Shown one piece after another: positions 7,905-15,037 of a stretch of DNA of 15,146 nt. How positions within the stretch are numbered: the stretch's first letter is position 1; each line of letters starts with the position of its first letter. A program made the position numbers and the translations under genes. Source of the DNA: Candidatus Competibacteraceae bacterium (lineage in GTDB: Bacteria; Pseudomonadota; Gammaproteobacteria; Competibacterales; Competibacteraceae); contig SKOM01000070.1 in the NCBI GenBank assembly GCA_007120095.1, forward strand, positions 1 to 15,146. The letters run 5' to 3'. The notes beneath the pieces are model-generated. The model worked only from the letters and a program-made list of their open reading frames with translations, was not told where the DNA came from and did no database searches.

Positions 7905-7937
7905 ATGCTACCCATTGCAACTGCATCAGGGTAGCAT
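7905..7937 (+). promoter_or_regulatory. Perfect 9-bp hairpin between lipoprotein and membrane-protein genes
   Basis: The 9 bases at 7905-7913 are the exact reverse complement of 7929-7937, with a 15-base loop. There is no T run, so it is not a standard terminator. The right arm covers most of the AGGG at 7928-7931 that would serve the GTG start at 7940. It could therefore restrain translation of the downstream gene, protect the 3' end of the upstream message, or be a DNA-binding dyad. The structure is directly visible; the role is inferred. Confidence 0.6.
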
Positions 7938-7939
7938 CG

Positions 7940-8239
7940 GTGAGTGTTGCACGCTGTATCGCATTAAGTTTAGCGGTGCTTATCATGTTGCGCATCGGCT
8001 GGCTTTTCCCGTTGCATCAAGATCCCCTGGCCTTACTGGCCATACTGTTATTGCTGAGCTTGATTCTAGCCTTGATCTGGTTTGGCACTTTTATTGCTGG
8101 CTATATTCTACCCTTCGGCTGGCGTGCGAGTCAGGCACATGATCATCATCTCGCCGATCAGCAGGGGGCAGTAGTACGTTTATTGGGCTGGGTGGCGCTA
8201 CTCATTCTTTTGGTGATTGTCCTATTCGTGGCCGCCTAG
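7940..8239 (+). CDS. Small three-helix inner-membrane protein, unknown function
   Basis: I do not recognise a family. From GTG 7940 the product is 99 residues with three hydrophobic segments: about 6-24, 30-58 (long, possibly a hairpin, ending at P58) and 81-98 at the extreme C-terminus. The loop between the second and third contains a histidine-rich HDHH (67-70). Start choice is uncertain: GTG 7940 has AGGG 9 bases upstream, while ATG 7985 gives an 84-residue form lacking most of the first helix. The frame is also open back to 7865, overlapping the lipoprotein gene. It lies 40 bp after the lipoprotein stop and 29 bp before the diguanylate cyclase gene, all on the same strand, so an operon is plausible. 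No catalytic motif is visible. Confidence 0.6.
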   Translation: MSVARCIALSLAVLIMLRIGWLFPLHQDPLALLAILLLLSLILALIWFGTFIAGYILPFGWRASQAHDHHLADQQGAVVRLLGWVALLILLVIVLFVAA

Positions 8240-8268
8240 CTCAGTTATCAGAATCGGTCAGGCAAGCA

Positions 8269-9813
8269 ATGCAAATTATTCGTCAATTGGGGCTTAAAAT
8301 GTTGCCGTTCATTGCCGTCAACACAGCGCTTTGGACATCACTGGGCATCGCTCTGTGGCTTAGCACTCATCATGGGGTACTGGCGGCTGAGAGTCTGGAA
8401 CTTACCGAGCAAGAAGCTGCATTTCTGGAGCAGCAACCGCGCCTGCGTGTAGGCATCTACCCGGATTGGTTTCCCTTCGAGTTTGTCGATGACAATGGGC
8501 AACATGCTGGTATTTCAGCGGATTATTTGGCGCTGGTGTCCGAATACTTGGGCATTGAGTTCGAGATTGTGGTGACACCGTCATGGCAGCAGACTTTAAA
8601 GGCGTTACGTGATCGCGAGTTGGATATGCTCAGCATGGCGGCCTTCACTCCGGAACGTTCTGTCTATGCTGATTTCACCGAGCCTTACATTCGTTCGCCG
8701 ATGGTGATGGTGACCCGTCATGATGTGCCTTTTTTGCAAACACCGAGTATGTTGGGCGAGCAGACAGTTGGAGCCGTGCCTGGGTATGCCTCGCATGAAT
8801 ACCTGCGTAATCATCATCCTTATCTCAATCTGGTCGAGGCACCAAGTACCCGGCAAGGGTTGACCGATGTGGCCTCGGGCAGGCTGTTTGCCTTTGTGGA
8901 TAATCTTTTGGTCGTCAGTTATTTGATCATGGATCAGGGTCTGGTGAACCTTAAGGTGAGCGGTCAACTGGCCGAATCCTTCGATCTGTCGATCGCGGTT
9001 CGCAGTGATTGGCCGCAGTTAGTGGCGATTATGGACAAGGTGCTGGCTTCTATATCCGAGCAACAGCGAGGAGCAATCTATAACCACTGGATTCAAACCG
9101 AGTTTTCCACACGCACTGATTATTCGAAAATGTTGCCTTTTATTATGGGATTACTGGTTTTATTGGTCGGAGTATTGATTCATAATTGGCATCTGCGAGT
9201 GTATCGTAACTCGCTACAGGCGGCTAATCAGAAACTGCGTGAAGCCGAGGAACGTTTATTGTTGCAAAATAAGACCTTGGAACACTTATCATTGTATGAC
9301 CAACTGACCAAGGTGTATAACCGCTATAAGCTTAATGAGGTGCTCAGCGAGCATACTGCATTGGCGGAACGTTATGCGCAGCCGTTAAGCATTGTATTGT
9401 TTGATTTAGATCATTTTAAGGACGTCAATGATCGTTTCGGCCATTCAGTAGGAGACAGCGTCTTGCGGCTGTTTTGCCAGCAGGTGCAAGCGAGTATTCG
9501 TAAAACCGAGTGTTTCGGACGTTGGGGTGGCGAAGAGTTTTTGCTGATCTGTCCGGCAACTCCCGTTGAAGATGCAACCCACCTGGCCGAGCGCATCCTC
9601 GATGCCGTGCGCCAGCATCAGTTTCCCATGGCGGTTCAGCAAACGGTCAGCGCCGGTGTTGCCGCTTATCAACCCGGCGATAGTGTAGAAGATTTAATCA
9701 TCCGCTGTGACCGGGTACTCTATCAGGCAAAACAGGCTGGGCGGGATCGAGTGATTGCCGCCAGCCTATTCGATTACCCACTGCCGAATCAAAACAGGTC
9801 TTCGGCAGTTTAA
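8269..9813 (+). CDS. Diguanylate cyclase with periplasmic solute-binding (SBP3) sensor domain
   Basis: A 514-residue membrane protein that should make cyclic di-GMP from two GTP in the cytoplasm in response to a periplasmic ligand. Order: signal/anchor segment (about 11-40, ending VLAAES); a family-3 solute-binding domain (about 55-280; LRVGIYPDWFPFEFVDDNGQHAGI, DMLSMAAFTPERSVYADFTEPY); one transmembrane helix (288-306); a short coiled linker (about 310-338); and a GGDEF domain (340-498) with YDQLTKVYNR, FDLDHFKDVND and the active-site GGEEF at 420-424. The allosteric I-site position reads RKTE (411-414) instead of RxxD, so product inhibition may be weakened. There is no EAL, PAS or HAMP domain. 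SBP3 domains usually bind amino acids or opines; I cannot predict the ligand. Start: ATG 8269 with only a weak AGG upstream. It is the third gene of the run that starts with the lipoprotein. Confidence 0.92.
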   Translation: MQIIRQLGLKMLPFIAVNTALWTSLGIALWLSTHHGVLAAESLELTEQEAAFLEQQPRLRVGIYPDWFPFEFVDDNGQHAGISADYLALVSEYLGIEFEIVVTPSWQQTLKALRDRELDMLSMAAFTPERSVYADFTEPYIRSPMVMVTRHDVPFLQTPSMLGEQTVGAVPGYASHEYLRNHHPYLNLVEAPSTRQGLTDVASGRLFAFVDNLLVVSYLIMDQGLVNLKVSGQLAESFDLSIAVRSDWPQLVAIMDKVLASISEQQRGAIYNHWIQTEFSTRTDYSKMLPFIMGLLVLLVGVLIHNWHLRVYRNSLQAANQKLREAEERLLLQNKTLEHLSLYDQLTKVYNRYKLNEVLSEHTALAERYAQPLSIVLFDLDHFKDVNDRFGHSVGDSVLRLFCQQVQASIRKTECFGRWGGEEFLLICPATPVEDATHLAERILDAVRQHQFPMAVQQTVSAGVAAYQPGDSVEDLIIRCDRVLYQAKQAGRDRVIAASLFDYPLPNQNRSSAV

Positions 9814-10008
9814 AGTGTCACAAGGCAACGGCGGCTGAATCAACCCTTATGTCCACAGTTGTCGCACAGTGCGGTTTATCGTGTCATACTGACAATTGGC
9901 CAGCCTGGATTGCCACCGACAGCCCTGTAATCTTGAATGTACGGTAACGAACTAAAAAGTTACACTCATCAAATAGTCATTTTCTGCGACGCGCTCAGTT
10001 TTTAAACG
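9814..10008. other. 195-bp intergenic region before the kinase gene
   Basis: It must hold the end of the cyclase transcript and probably the kinase promoter. Visible: an 11-base dyad, CGCAC/GTGCG around one central A (9863-9873); a possible extended -10, TG-T-CATACT, at 9882-9890; and a small inverted repeat GTAAC/GTTAC (9944-9948 with 9959-9963). No G/C stem with a T run is present, so I call no terminator. The promoter reading is weak. Confidence 0.4.
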
Positions 10009-11850
10009 ATGCAATCGACACTTAATCTCCCTGGTTACCGAATAATCCGAACCATCGGATCGGGCGGCATGGGCGAGGTTTATTTGGCTTTTCAAGAGTC
10101 ATTACAACGTCATGTAGCGATTAAAATCATCCGTGCCACCATGGCCGCAGACGAAACGACTGCACAACGTCTTCTCCAGGAAGGTGCTATCGTCGCCAAC
10201 CTGACCCACCCCAATATCGTGAAAGTCTTTGATACGGGTATCTGTGAGGGCCAGCTTTATCTGGCGATGGAATATTTCGACGGCGGTACCCTCAAAGACC
10301 GCTTTAACCAGGGACTTTCCCTTAATAGCAAACTAAAAATTCTATACGTTTTGCTTGATGCCCTGGGCTATGCGCATCAACAGGGTATCGTGCACCGCGA
10401 TATCAAACCGCAAAATGTGCTTTTCTACCCGCAGGGGCGACCCGTATTAAGCGATTTCGGTATTGCCAAAGTGCTGGTAGCGGATGAGAAGGGGCTTACT
10501 GATACTGCTGGGATTGTCGGTAGCCCGCGTTATATGAGTCCGGAGCAGTTGCGTGGCGAACCGATTGATCAGCGGATAGATATCTATGCCATGGGGGTAT
10601 TGTTATACGAGTTGTTGCTGAAGCAGACCATTTACGCCCCGGTCACCGATCCGTCTACATTGGGACTGCGCCACCTGCTCGATCCTGTACCCCAGTTGCC
10701 TCAAGAGTTTGCCGCCTTTCAGTCGGTTTTAAACCGCATGATGGCAAAAAACCGAGACGAGCGTTGTCCTGATACTTATGCGGCTATCGCTGAGCTGGAA
10801 CATGCAGCGGCCCTACACCGAGAAGCGACCCAACCGATGACCCGGTTGATACCCCGCCACTCCGACGCGGTGCCTTTACACCAGGACGAAACGCAGCCCG
10901 TTAATATGATGCCAGCACCGCAGAAGTCGGTGCAATGGAGGGGGGAACCCTCCAGAAAACGATTTTTACTGGGTGGATTGATTGGCTTACTAACGGTGGT
11001 TGCTGTCAGCGCTTATTTTGCCCATTGGCAGTCCACCTCGTTTGACACCATTGTGGAGGCAGAGCCTGATGCTGAGGTTGTTACTATGTTGGATGAACAA
11101 CCCCTGCAGCGTCCTGAGGGCGATACTGAACAGCAACGTCAAGATGAACTCGATTTGGTTCAGCATCCAGCCCTGGGCAATACTGAACAGCAACAGCAAG
11201 ATGAATTAGAATACCAGCGCCAAGCTGAGCAACAAGCTCATCAGGCAGAAGATCCGGCTCATCAGCAGGCGGTGGTCGAACCCCAAGCTGAATTAGAGCC
11301 GGAACCTCAGCACCAAGAGAAGAATCAGCACCAGCGTATTGACGAGTTGTTGGCTCAAGCCGAAGCGCAGTTCACCGCTCGGCGGCTGACAACCCCGGCG
11401 GCTGACAACGCCTACGGCACCTATCGTGAAATTTTAACCATCGACGCGGGTAATCAATTTGCCCAACAAGGCTTAGATCGCATTGCGCAGCAGTATCTGA
11501 TATGGGCTGAGTCTTATAAACGTTTGGGAAATTATTCGCGCAGTCTGATTTTCATCGAGCGGGGACTCGATGTTGCTCCAGGCCACCACGCCCTTTCGGT
11601 TCTTAAGGATGAGGTCATGATACGGTATCGCCCTGCTGCATCGTCCCCGGTATCGCCCCCTGTTGTTACCCCACAGCCCCAGCTTCGAGGACTTATCGAG
11701 CTCGCGCCGATTGCCTCTGAACCACTTCTTGTTCAGCCACCACGAACGGCAAGTCCTCCCACTATTGAGCCTGATCCGGTCTCCGATCCTGAACCGTCCG
11801 CTGAGGAAGAGCCGCGTACACCACGTCTGCGTACCTTCGGGACGTTCTAA
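10009..11850 (+). CDS. Transmembrane PknB-type Ser/Thr protein kinase with glutamine-rich periplasmic tail
   Basis: A 613-residue Hanks-type kinase that phosphorylates Ser/Thr from the cytoplasmic side. The kinase domain spans about 9-270 with all key residues: glycine loop GSGGMGEV (17-24), K39 in VAIK, catalytic H129-R-D131 with K133 and N136, DFG (149-151), activation-loop threonines T164 and T166 before GSPRYMSPE. A juxtamembrane linker with two TQP motifs (274-276 and 295-297) leads to a single transmembrane helix (about 319-337). The periplasmic part has a Q/E-rich low-complexity stretch (about 365-440), a TPR-like helical part (about 443-535, containing RRLTTPAADNAYGTYREILTID) and a proline-rich tail to the end. 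There are no PASTA repeats. Start: ATG 10009, directly before the kinase fold, with no clear Shine-Dalgarno. The beta-barrel gene follows after 61 bp on the same strand, suggesting a shared transcript. Confidence 0.93.
   Translation: MQSTLNLPGYRIIRTIGSGGMGEVYLAFQESLQRHVAIKIIRATMAADETTAQRLLQEGAIVANLTHPNIVKVFDTGICEGQLYLAMEYFDGGTLKDRFNQGLSLNSKLKILYVLLDALGYAHQQGIVHRDIKPQNVLFYPQGRPVLSDFGIAKVLVADEKGLTDTAGIVGSPRYMSPEQLRGEPIDQRIDIYAMGVLLYELLLKQTIYAPVTDPSTLGLRHLLDPVPQLPQEFAAFQSVLNRMMAKNRDERCPDTYAAIAELEHAAALHREATQPMTRLIPRHSDAVPLHQDETQPVNMMPAPQKSVQWRGEPSRKRFLLGGLIGLLTVVAVSAYFAHWQSTSFDTIVEAEPDAEVVTMLDEQPLQRPEGDTEQQRQDELDLVQHPALGNTEQQQQDELEYQRQAEQQAHQAEDPAHQQAVVEPQAELEPEPQHQEKNQHQRIDELLAQAEAQFTARRLTTPAADNAYGTYREILTIDAGNQFAQQGLDRIAQQYLIWAESYKRLGNYSRSLIFIERGLDVAPGHHALSVLKDEVMIRYRPAASSPVSPPVVTPQPQLRGLIELAPIASEPLLVQPPRTASPPTIEPDPVSDPEPSAEEEPRTPRLRTFGTF
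11123..11205 (+). repeat. Two in-frame copies of a 19-codon repeat in the kinase Q-rich tail
   Basis: A 26-base unit at 11123-11148 recurs at 11180-11205 with two mismatches, 57 bases (19 codons) apart. In protein the copies read TEQQRQDEL and TEQQQQDEL. The surrounding residues are less alike, which suggests an older in-frame duplication inside the low-complexity segment. Confidence 0.75.
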
Positions 11851-11911
11851 TGATTCTTACCTTGTGCTATAGGTAGGTTGTGGCGTTTGATGGCCGTTCT
11901 GGAGAAAGCCG

Positions 11912-13015
11912 ATGGTACTGATGATGCATCGTAAATTAATGATAACTGTGATCTTGGTACTGATGAATGTCCCGGTTGGGGCATTTGACAGGGTGGTGCA
12001 ACCGCGTATCGATGCGGGCATTATGGATTATCGGCTTGAGGTCGATCCTGTCACACAGCTTGACGCCATCCCCAATCTGGATATCAGTCTGGTGGACAAT
12101 CCGGTATTGTCTGATTTAGGTGCTCAGGGTGCTGCCAACCTAAACACTACGCGCAGCCAAGACGGTTTCCGGGTCGCAGATAATCTAACTTTTGTGAATA
12201 CCGGGGTGACCCTGTTTGTAGATCGCTGGTACACTGACTTCAGTTACCTTCGCGCTTTCGATGGTAGAAGCCGTAGAAATTGGCGAGAGTCATCGAATTG
12301 GGATGTGCTTTCTCAAGGTGCCACGGTTCTGGATGAGGTAGAGTTTGATCGGTTTACTTCTTCGCGGCGTGTGGATTTCGCAGTCGTCGATAAGTTTGAC
12401 CGCGATGAAGTCAATTTCACGATCGGCTATGCTGTTACCGAGTATTTTTCAGTTTTTGGCGGTTACCGTTACTCTAGCATCCGGTTAAACTCTCGACAGC
12501 GGGGCAGTATTTCGGGGCACGATACGCTAACCGCTGGCAACGTAGTGCTGGCAGATGTCAGTTTCAGCGCATTGCACTCTAATCTTTTTAAAGCGGATTT
12601 TAGGCAACACGGACCTTTTATTGGCACGGCCTATGCTGTTCCTGTCAATGGCCAGTTCCTGCGCGGGGCGCTTAATTTCAACGCGGCAATCGCCTATCAA
12701 GACGCCAGACTTAAAGCGTCCATCAGCGATCTGGATTTCTCTGAAGTATCGTTGGTCGACAATCTCAGTGGCCAGGCATTACCCCGAACAGGAGATTTCT
12801 TAGTTATACCTGAACTCGGAACTTTCAGTGGCGATGCCGTTGGTATCTCGCTCGGCGTGGTATGGCGTGGACTGACCGCTGTTGAGGGGCTAAGCTATGG
12901 TGTAGGCGTCAATGCCTATAATTACCAGTTTACATCGGATAGCCCTCGTGAATTTGTGGGTAATATCAGTGAGCGTGTGATTCGTTATCAGTTGGGTGTC
13001 GCCTACCAATTCTGA
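11912..13015 (+). CDS. Predicted outer-membrane beta-barrel protein, unknown family
   Basis: A 367-residue exported protein. It has a signal peptide (KLMITVILVLMNVPVGA, cleavage likely after A24). The mature part is rich in alternating hydrophobic/polar strands with aromatic residues (for example VNFTIGYAVTEYFSVFGGYRYSSI, GVGVNAYNYQF). It ends in YQLGVAYQF with a terminal phenylalanine, the usual BAM-recognition signature of outer-membrane barrels. I do not recognise a named family. Start: ATG 11912 with GGAGAA at 11901-11906; ATG 11921 and 11924 are in-frame alternatives but would be too far from that site. It lies 61 bp after the kinase gene, with no terminator visible between them, and converges on mtfA across 76 bp that hold only a 5-bp G/C dyad (13068-13072 with 13081-13085) and no T run. 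Pore, receptor or surface sensor are all possible. Confidence 0.8.
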   Translation: MVLMMHRKLMITVILVLMNVPVGAFDRVVQPRIDAGIMDYRLEVDPVTQLDAIPNLDISLVDNPVLSDLGAQGAANLNTTRSQDGFRVADNLTFVNTGVTLFVDRWYTDFSYLRAFDGRSRRNWRESSNWDVLSQGATVLDEVEFDRFTSSRRVDFAVVDKFDRDEVNFTIGYAVTEYFSVFGGYRYSSIRLNSRQRGSISGHDTLTAGNVVLADVSFSALHSNLFKADFRQHGPFIGTAYAVPVNGQFLRGALNFNAAIAYQDARLKASISDLDFSEVSLVDNLSGQALPRTGDFLVIPELGTFSGDAVGISLGVVWRGLTAVEGLSYGVGVNAYNYQFTSDSPREFVGNISERVIRYQLGVAYQF

Positions 13016-13091
13016 ACTTAATACAGTTACCAGGCTATAGCGCATTACATTATCGGCAGTGGTTTCCGGCTCAGCGTCGAGAGCCTTGGGG

Positions 13092-13874
13092 TCAGCAGGC
13101 CAGATCGGTGCGCAGCATCAGTCGGGTAGCGGGGTCTTGGCGATAAAAAGCCCGCAGCTGGTTATAGACGTTAGGGTAATGGCGGCGCAGATGGTGGGGG
13201 GTTTCAAAAAATGCCTCACTCATTACGGCAAAGAATTCACCAGGGCTGGTGGCCGCGTAGTCGTCAAATATTGAACGGTGCTGTATCGCAGTGAGCTGAC
13301 AAAAATCCTTATAAGCATGGCTGAACACACGGTACCAGATCGTACCGTCCATATCCGCATGCAAGGGCGGGAAGCCGTTACAGTCACCGTTGAGCAAGTC
13401 GAGCTTGTGGGCGAACTCATGAATCACCACGTTATAGCCGCCACCGGTTTCCAGTACATCCCGCCACGACAGCACAACAGGGCCGTTTTGCCAGGCTTCA
13501 CCCGCGCGGGCATCACGGGTTTGATGGACAACACCGGCCGCGTCGATGCGCTCCTGACGGGCCATAAAGCGGTCTGGATAAACGATAATGCTGTGCCAGT
13601 GGTCATGGTACCAGTCAAGGCCGAGATTAAGAACCAGCAAGCAGGCCTGGGTACTGATCAGCAGTTCCATGGGTTCGTCGAGTTCCAATTCTGCCCCGCC
13701 GATAAAGCGTTTTTCATGGCGGAACAGGATCACCAGTTCGCGCAGTCGAGCGCACTCATCGCAACTCAGACCCTGCAGCAGTGGCAGATCCTCAAGCGTG
13801 TGTCGCCATAGCTGCTCGTCAAAGTGTGTACGTTGTAAAATACGCTGGCGGCGCCAGTGGCGGACATTTAACAT
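13092..13874 (-). CDS. mtfA: MtfA-type zinc-dependent peptidase (M90 family)
   Basis: A 260-residue cytosolic metallopeptidase, close to E. coli MtfA (265 residues). It has the zinc motif HEFAHKLD (H152, E153, H156) preceded by GGGYNVVIH, and the downstream acidic residue E213 in SPGEFFAVMSEAFFE as the likely third zinc ligand. In E. coli MtfA binds and inactivates the repressor Mlc (DgsA) and so affects the glucose phosphotransferase gene ptsG; whether this organism has Mlc is not visible. I start at ATG 13874, which fits the family N-terminus (MLNVRHWRRQR). TTG 13898 is an alternative that adds eight residues and has AGGT six bases upstream. It lies 32 bp after the tal stop on the same strand, so it is probably the second gene of a tal-mtfA operon. 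Confidence 0.92.
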   Translation of the reverse strand: MLNVRHWRRQRILQRTHFDEQLWRHTLEDLPLLQGLSCDECARLRELVILFRHEKRFIGGAELELDEPMELLISTQACLLVLNLGLDWYHDHWHSIIVYPDRFMARQERIDAAGVVHQTRDARAGEAWQNGPVVLSWRDVLETGGGYNVVIHEFAHKLDLLNGDCNGFPPLHADMDGTIWYRVFSHAYKDFCQLTAIQHRSIFDDYAATSPGEFFAVMSEAFFETPHHLRRHYPNVYNQLRAFYRQDPATRLMLRTDLAC

Positions 13875-13906
13875 CGGTAATTCGCTGATGGTAAACAAAA
13901 CTCGAC

Positions 13907-14857
13907 CTATAACAAAGCAGTTAAATGATGACGCAGTTTAACGGTATCCGCATGAAAACGCCGGATGCCCTCGGCCAGTTTTTCAGTCGCCATAGCATCT
14001 TGGTTAAGCGCCCAGCGCAGCGCAGATTCTGAACAGTCTACCGGTGCAATATTGGGGATATTATCGGGGCTGAGCCGGCGTTTGACCGTGCCTTGGGCTG
14101 AGTTTAGGGCATCGAGGAGCTGCGGGGCGATAGTCATACGGTCACACCCCGCCAGGGCTTCGATTTGTCCGGTGGTTCGGAACGAAGCAGCCATGACGAT
14201 AGTGGGGTACTGGTGAGCTTTGAAATAGTGATAGATGTCCCGCACGGAGCGCACACCAGGATCATCGTCCGGGGTATAACTTTGGCCCGTTTGGGCGCTA
14301 TACCAGTCGGTTATGCGACCGACAAAGGGTGAAATCAGCCGCGCGCCGGCTTCAGCGCAGGCGATGGCCTGAACAGGGTTAAAAATCAAAGTCATATTGC
14401 AGTTAATGCCGGAGCTTTGCAGTGCGCGGGCGGCTTGTATCCCTTCCCAGGTGGCGGCAATTTTAATCAGAATCCGCTCAGCGGGCACCTCGCGTTCAGT
14501 ATAAAGTTCGATGAGCTGCTCAGCCTTGCGGATGGTAGCCTCGGTATTAAACGATAAGGCTGCATCGACTTCGGTGGAGACATAACCGGGTACCAGTCGT
14601 GCTAATTCGCAGCCAAAGTTGATGGCCAAGCGTTCAAGCGCGGCGTCGATATCGCCGTCCTTATTCCCCGTCCGACCACGTCCCCAGGCGAGTGCTTCGG
14701 TCACTAGCGATTGGTAGGTCTCGAGCTGCGCGGCTTTTAGCAGCAGCGACGGGTTGGTGGTGCAGTCTTGAGGGCGGAATTGTTCGATCAGCCCGATTTC
14801 GCCGGTATCGGCAACAATGGTGCTCGATTGGGCAAGGCTTTGTAAGCGAGAGGTCAT
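13907..14857 (-). CDS. tal: Transaldolase, TalB type
   Basis: Transfers a dihydroxyacetone unit between sugar phosphates in the non-oxidative pentose phosphate pathway, in the cytosol. The 316-residue protein matches E. coli TalB (317 residues) and keeps its catalytic numbering exactly: D17 (VADTG), N35 (TTNPS), E96 (STEVDA), Schiff-base K132 (ILIKIAAT), T156 and S176. F178 is also kept, which favours transaldolase over fructose-6-phosphate aldolase activity. The start is ATG 14857, not the in-frame ATG 14869: GGAGG abuts 14869 with no spacing, but sits 12 bases before 14857, and MTSRLQSL aligns with the TalB N-terminus. A strong promoter-like sequence lies just upstream (14890-14920), giving a leader of about 25 bases. 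It is the first gene of a probable operon with mtfA. Confidence 0.96.
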   Translation of the reverse strand: MTSRLQSLAQSSTIVADTGEIGLIEQFRPQDCTTNPSLLLKAAQLETYQSLVTEALAWGRGRTGNKDGDIDAALERLAINFGCELARLVPGYVSTEVDAALSFNTEATIRKAEQLIELYTEREVPAERILIKIAATWEGIQAARALQSSGINCNMTLIFNPVQAIACAEAGARLISPFVGRITDWYSAQTGQSYTPDDDPGVRSVRDIYHYFKAHQYPTIVMAASFRTTGQIEALAGCDRMTIAPQLLDALNSAQGTVKRRLSPDNIPNIAPVDCSESALRWALNQDAMATEKLAEGIRRFHADTVKLRHHLTALL

Positions 14858-14869
14858 AATGATTGCCAT

Positions 14870-14874
14870 CCTCC
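14870..14874 (-). promoter_or_regulatory. Ribosome-binding site of tal
   Basis: GGAGG on the minus strand. It touches the first in-frame ATG (14869), so it cannot serve it. Its 12-base distance to ATG 14857, though a little long, supports the shorter TalB-like start. Confidence 0.8.
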
Positions 14875-14889
14875 AAGAACTGTTTAAGT

Positions 14890-14920
14890 ATTATCTAGTC
14901 TCACGGTGAGCCGATGTCAA
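14890..14920 (-). promoter_or_regulatory. Promoter of the tal operon with a dyad in a 19-bp spacer
   Basis: Minus strand: a perfect -35 TTGACA (14920-14915), a 19-bp spacer, then -10 GATAAT (14895-14890; five of six bases match). The spacer is longer than the usual 17 bp. Inside it, CTCAC/GTGAG around one central base (14900-14910) forms an 11-base dyad centred on 14905, the exact middle of the spacer. This is the layout of promoters controlled by MerR-family activators. A further GTGAG half-site lies at 14941-14945. No regulator gene is visible in the window. Confidence 0.7.
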
Positions 14921-15037
14921 GTGCTGCGAGATACTACCCTGTGAGAGGCTTCGGTAACAGCCCGTTATTTGATGCCCACAAAGTGATCTGACCCTATACC
15001 ATCCTCAAAAGTGCCATCCCCGTATGCCGTTCCTAAA

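Noticed and set aside
9848..9858. DnaA-box-like TTATGTCCACA
   Set aside because: It has two extra bases relative to TTATCCACA, stands alone, and no origin genes are nearby.
11381..11409. 13-base direct repeat (two copies 16 bases apart) in the kinase gene
   Set aside because: The copies are read in different frames and the protein there (RRLTTPAADNAYGTYREIL) fits a motif I know from related proteins, so the repeat looks like chance.
13278..13811. Open frame of 177 residues on the + strand
   Set aside because: It lies antisense to mtfA, whose motifs are clear; this is a codon-bias shadow.
13874..13898. TTG start for mtfA with AGGT upstream
   Set aside because: Kept only as an alternative; ATG 13874 fits the family N-terminus better.
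14975..15000. Phrase AGGGTCAGATCACTTT (minus strand) resembling sequence often seen near transposase genes
   Set aside because: No transposase, terminal repeats or target duplication are visible, so a mobile-element call is not supported.
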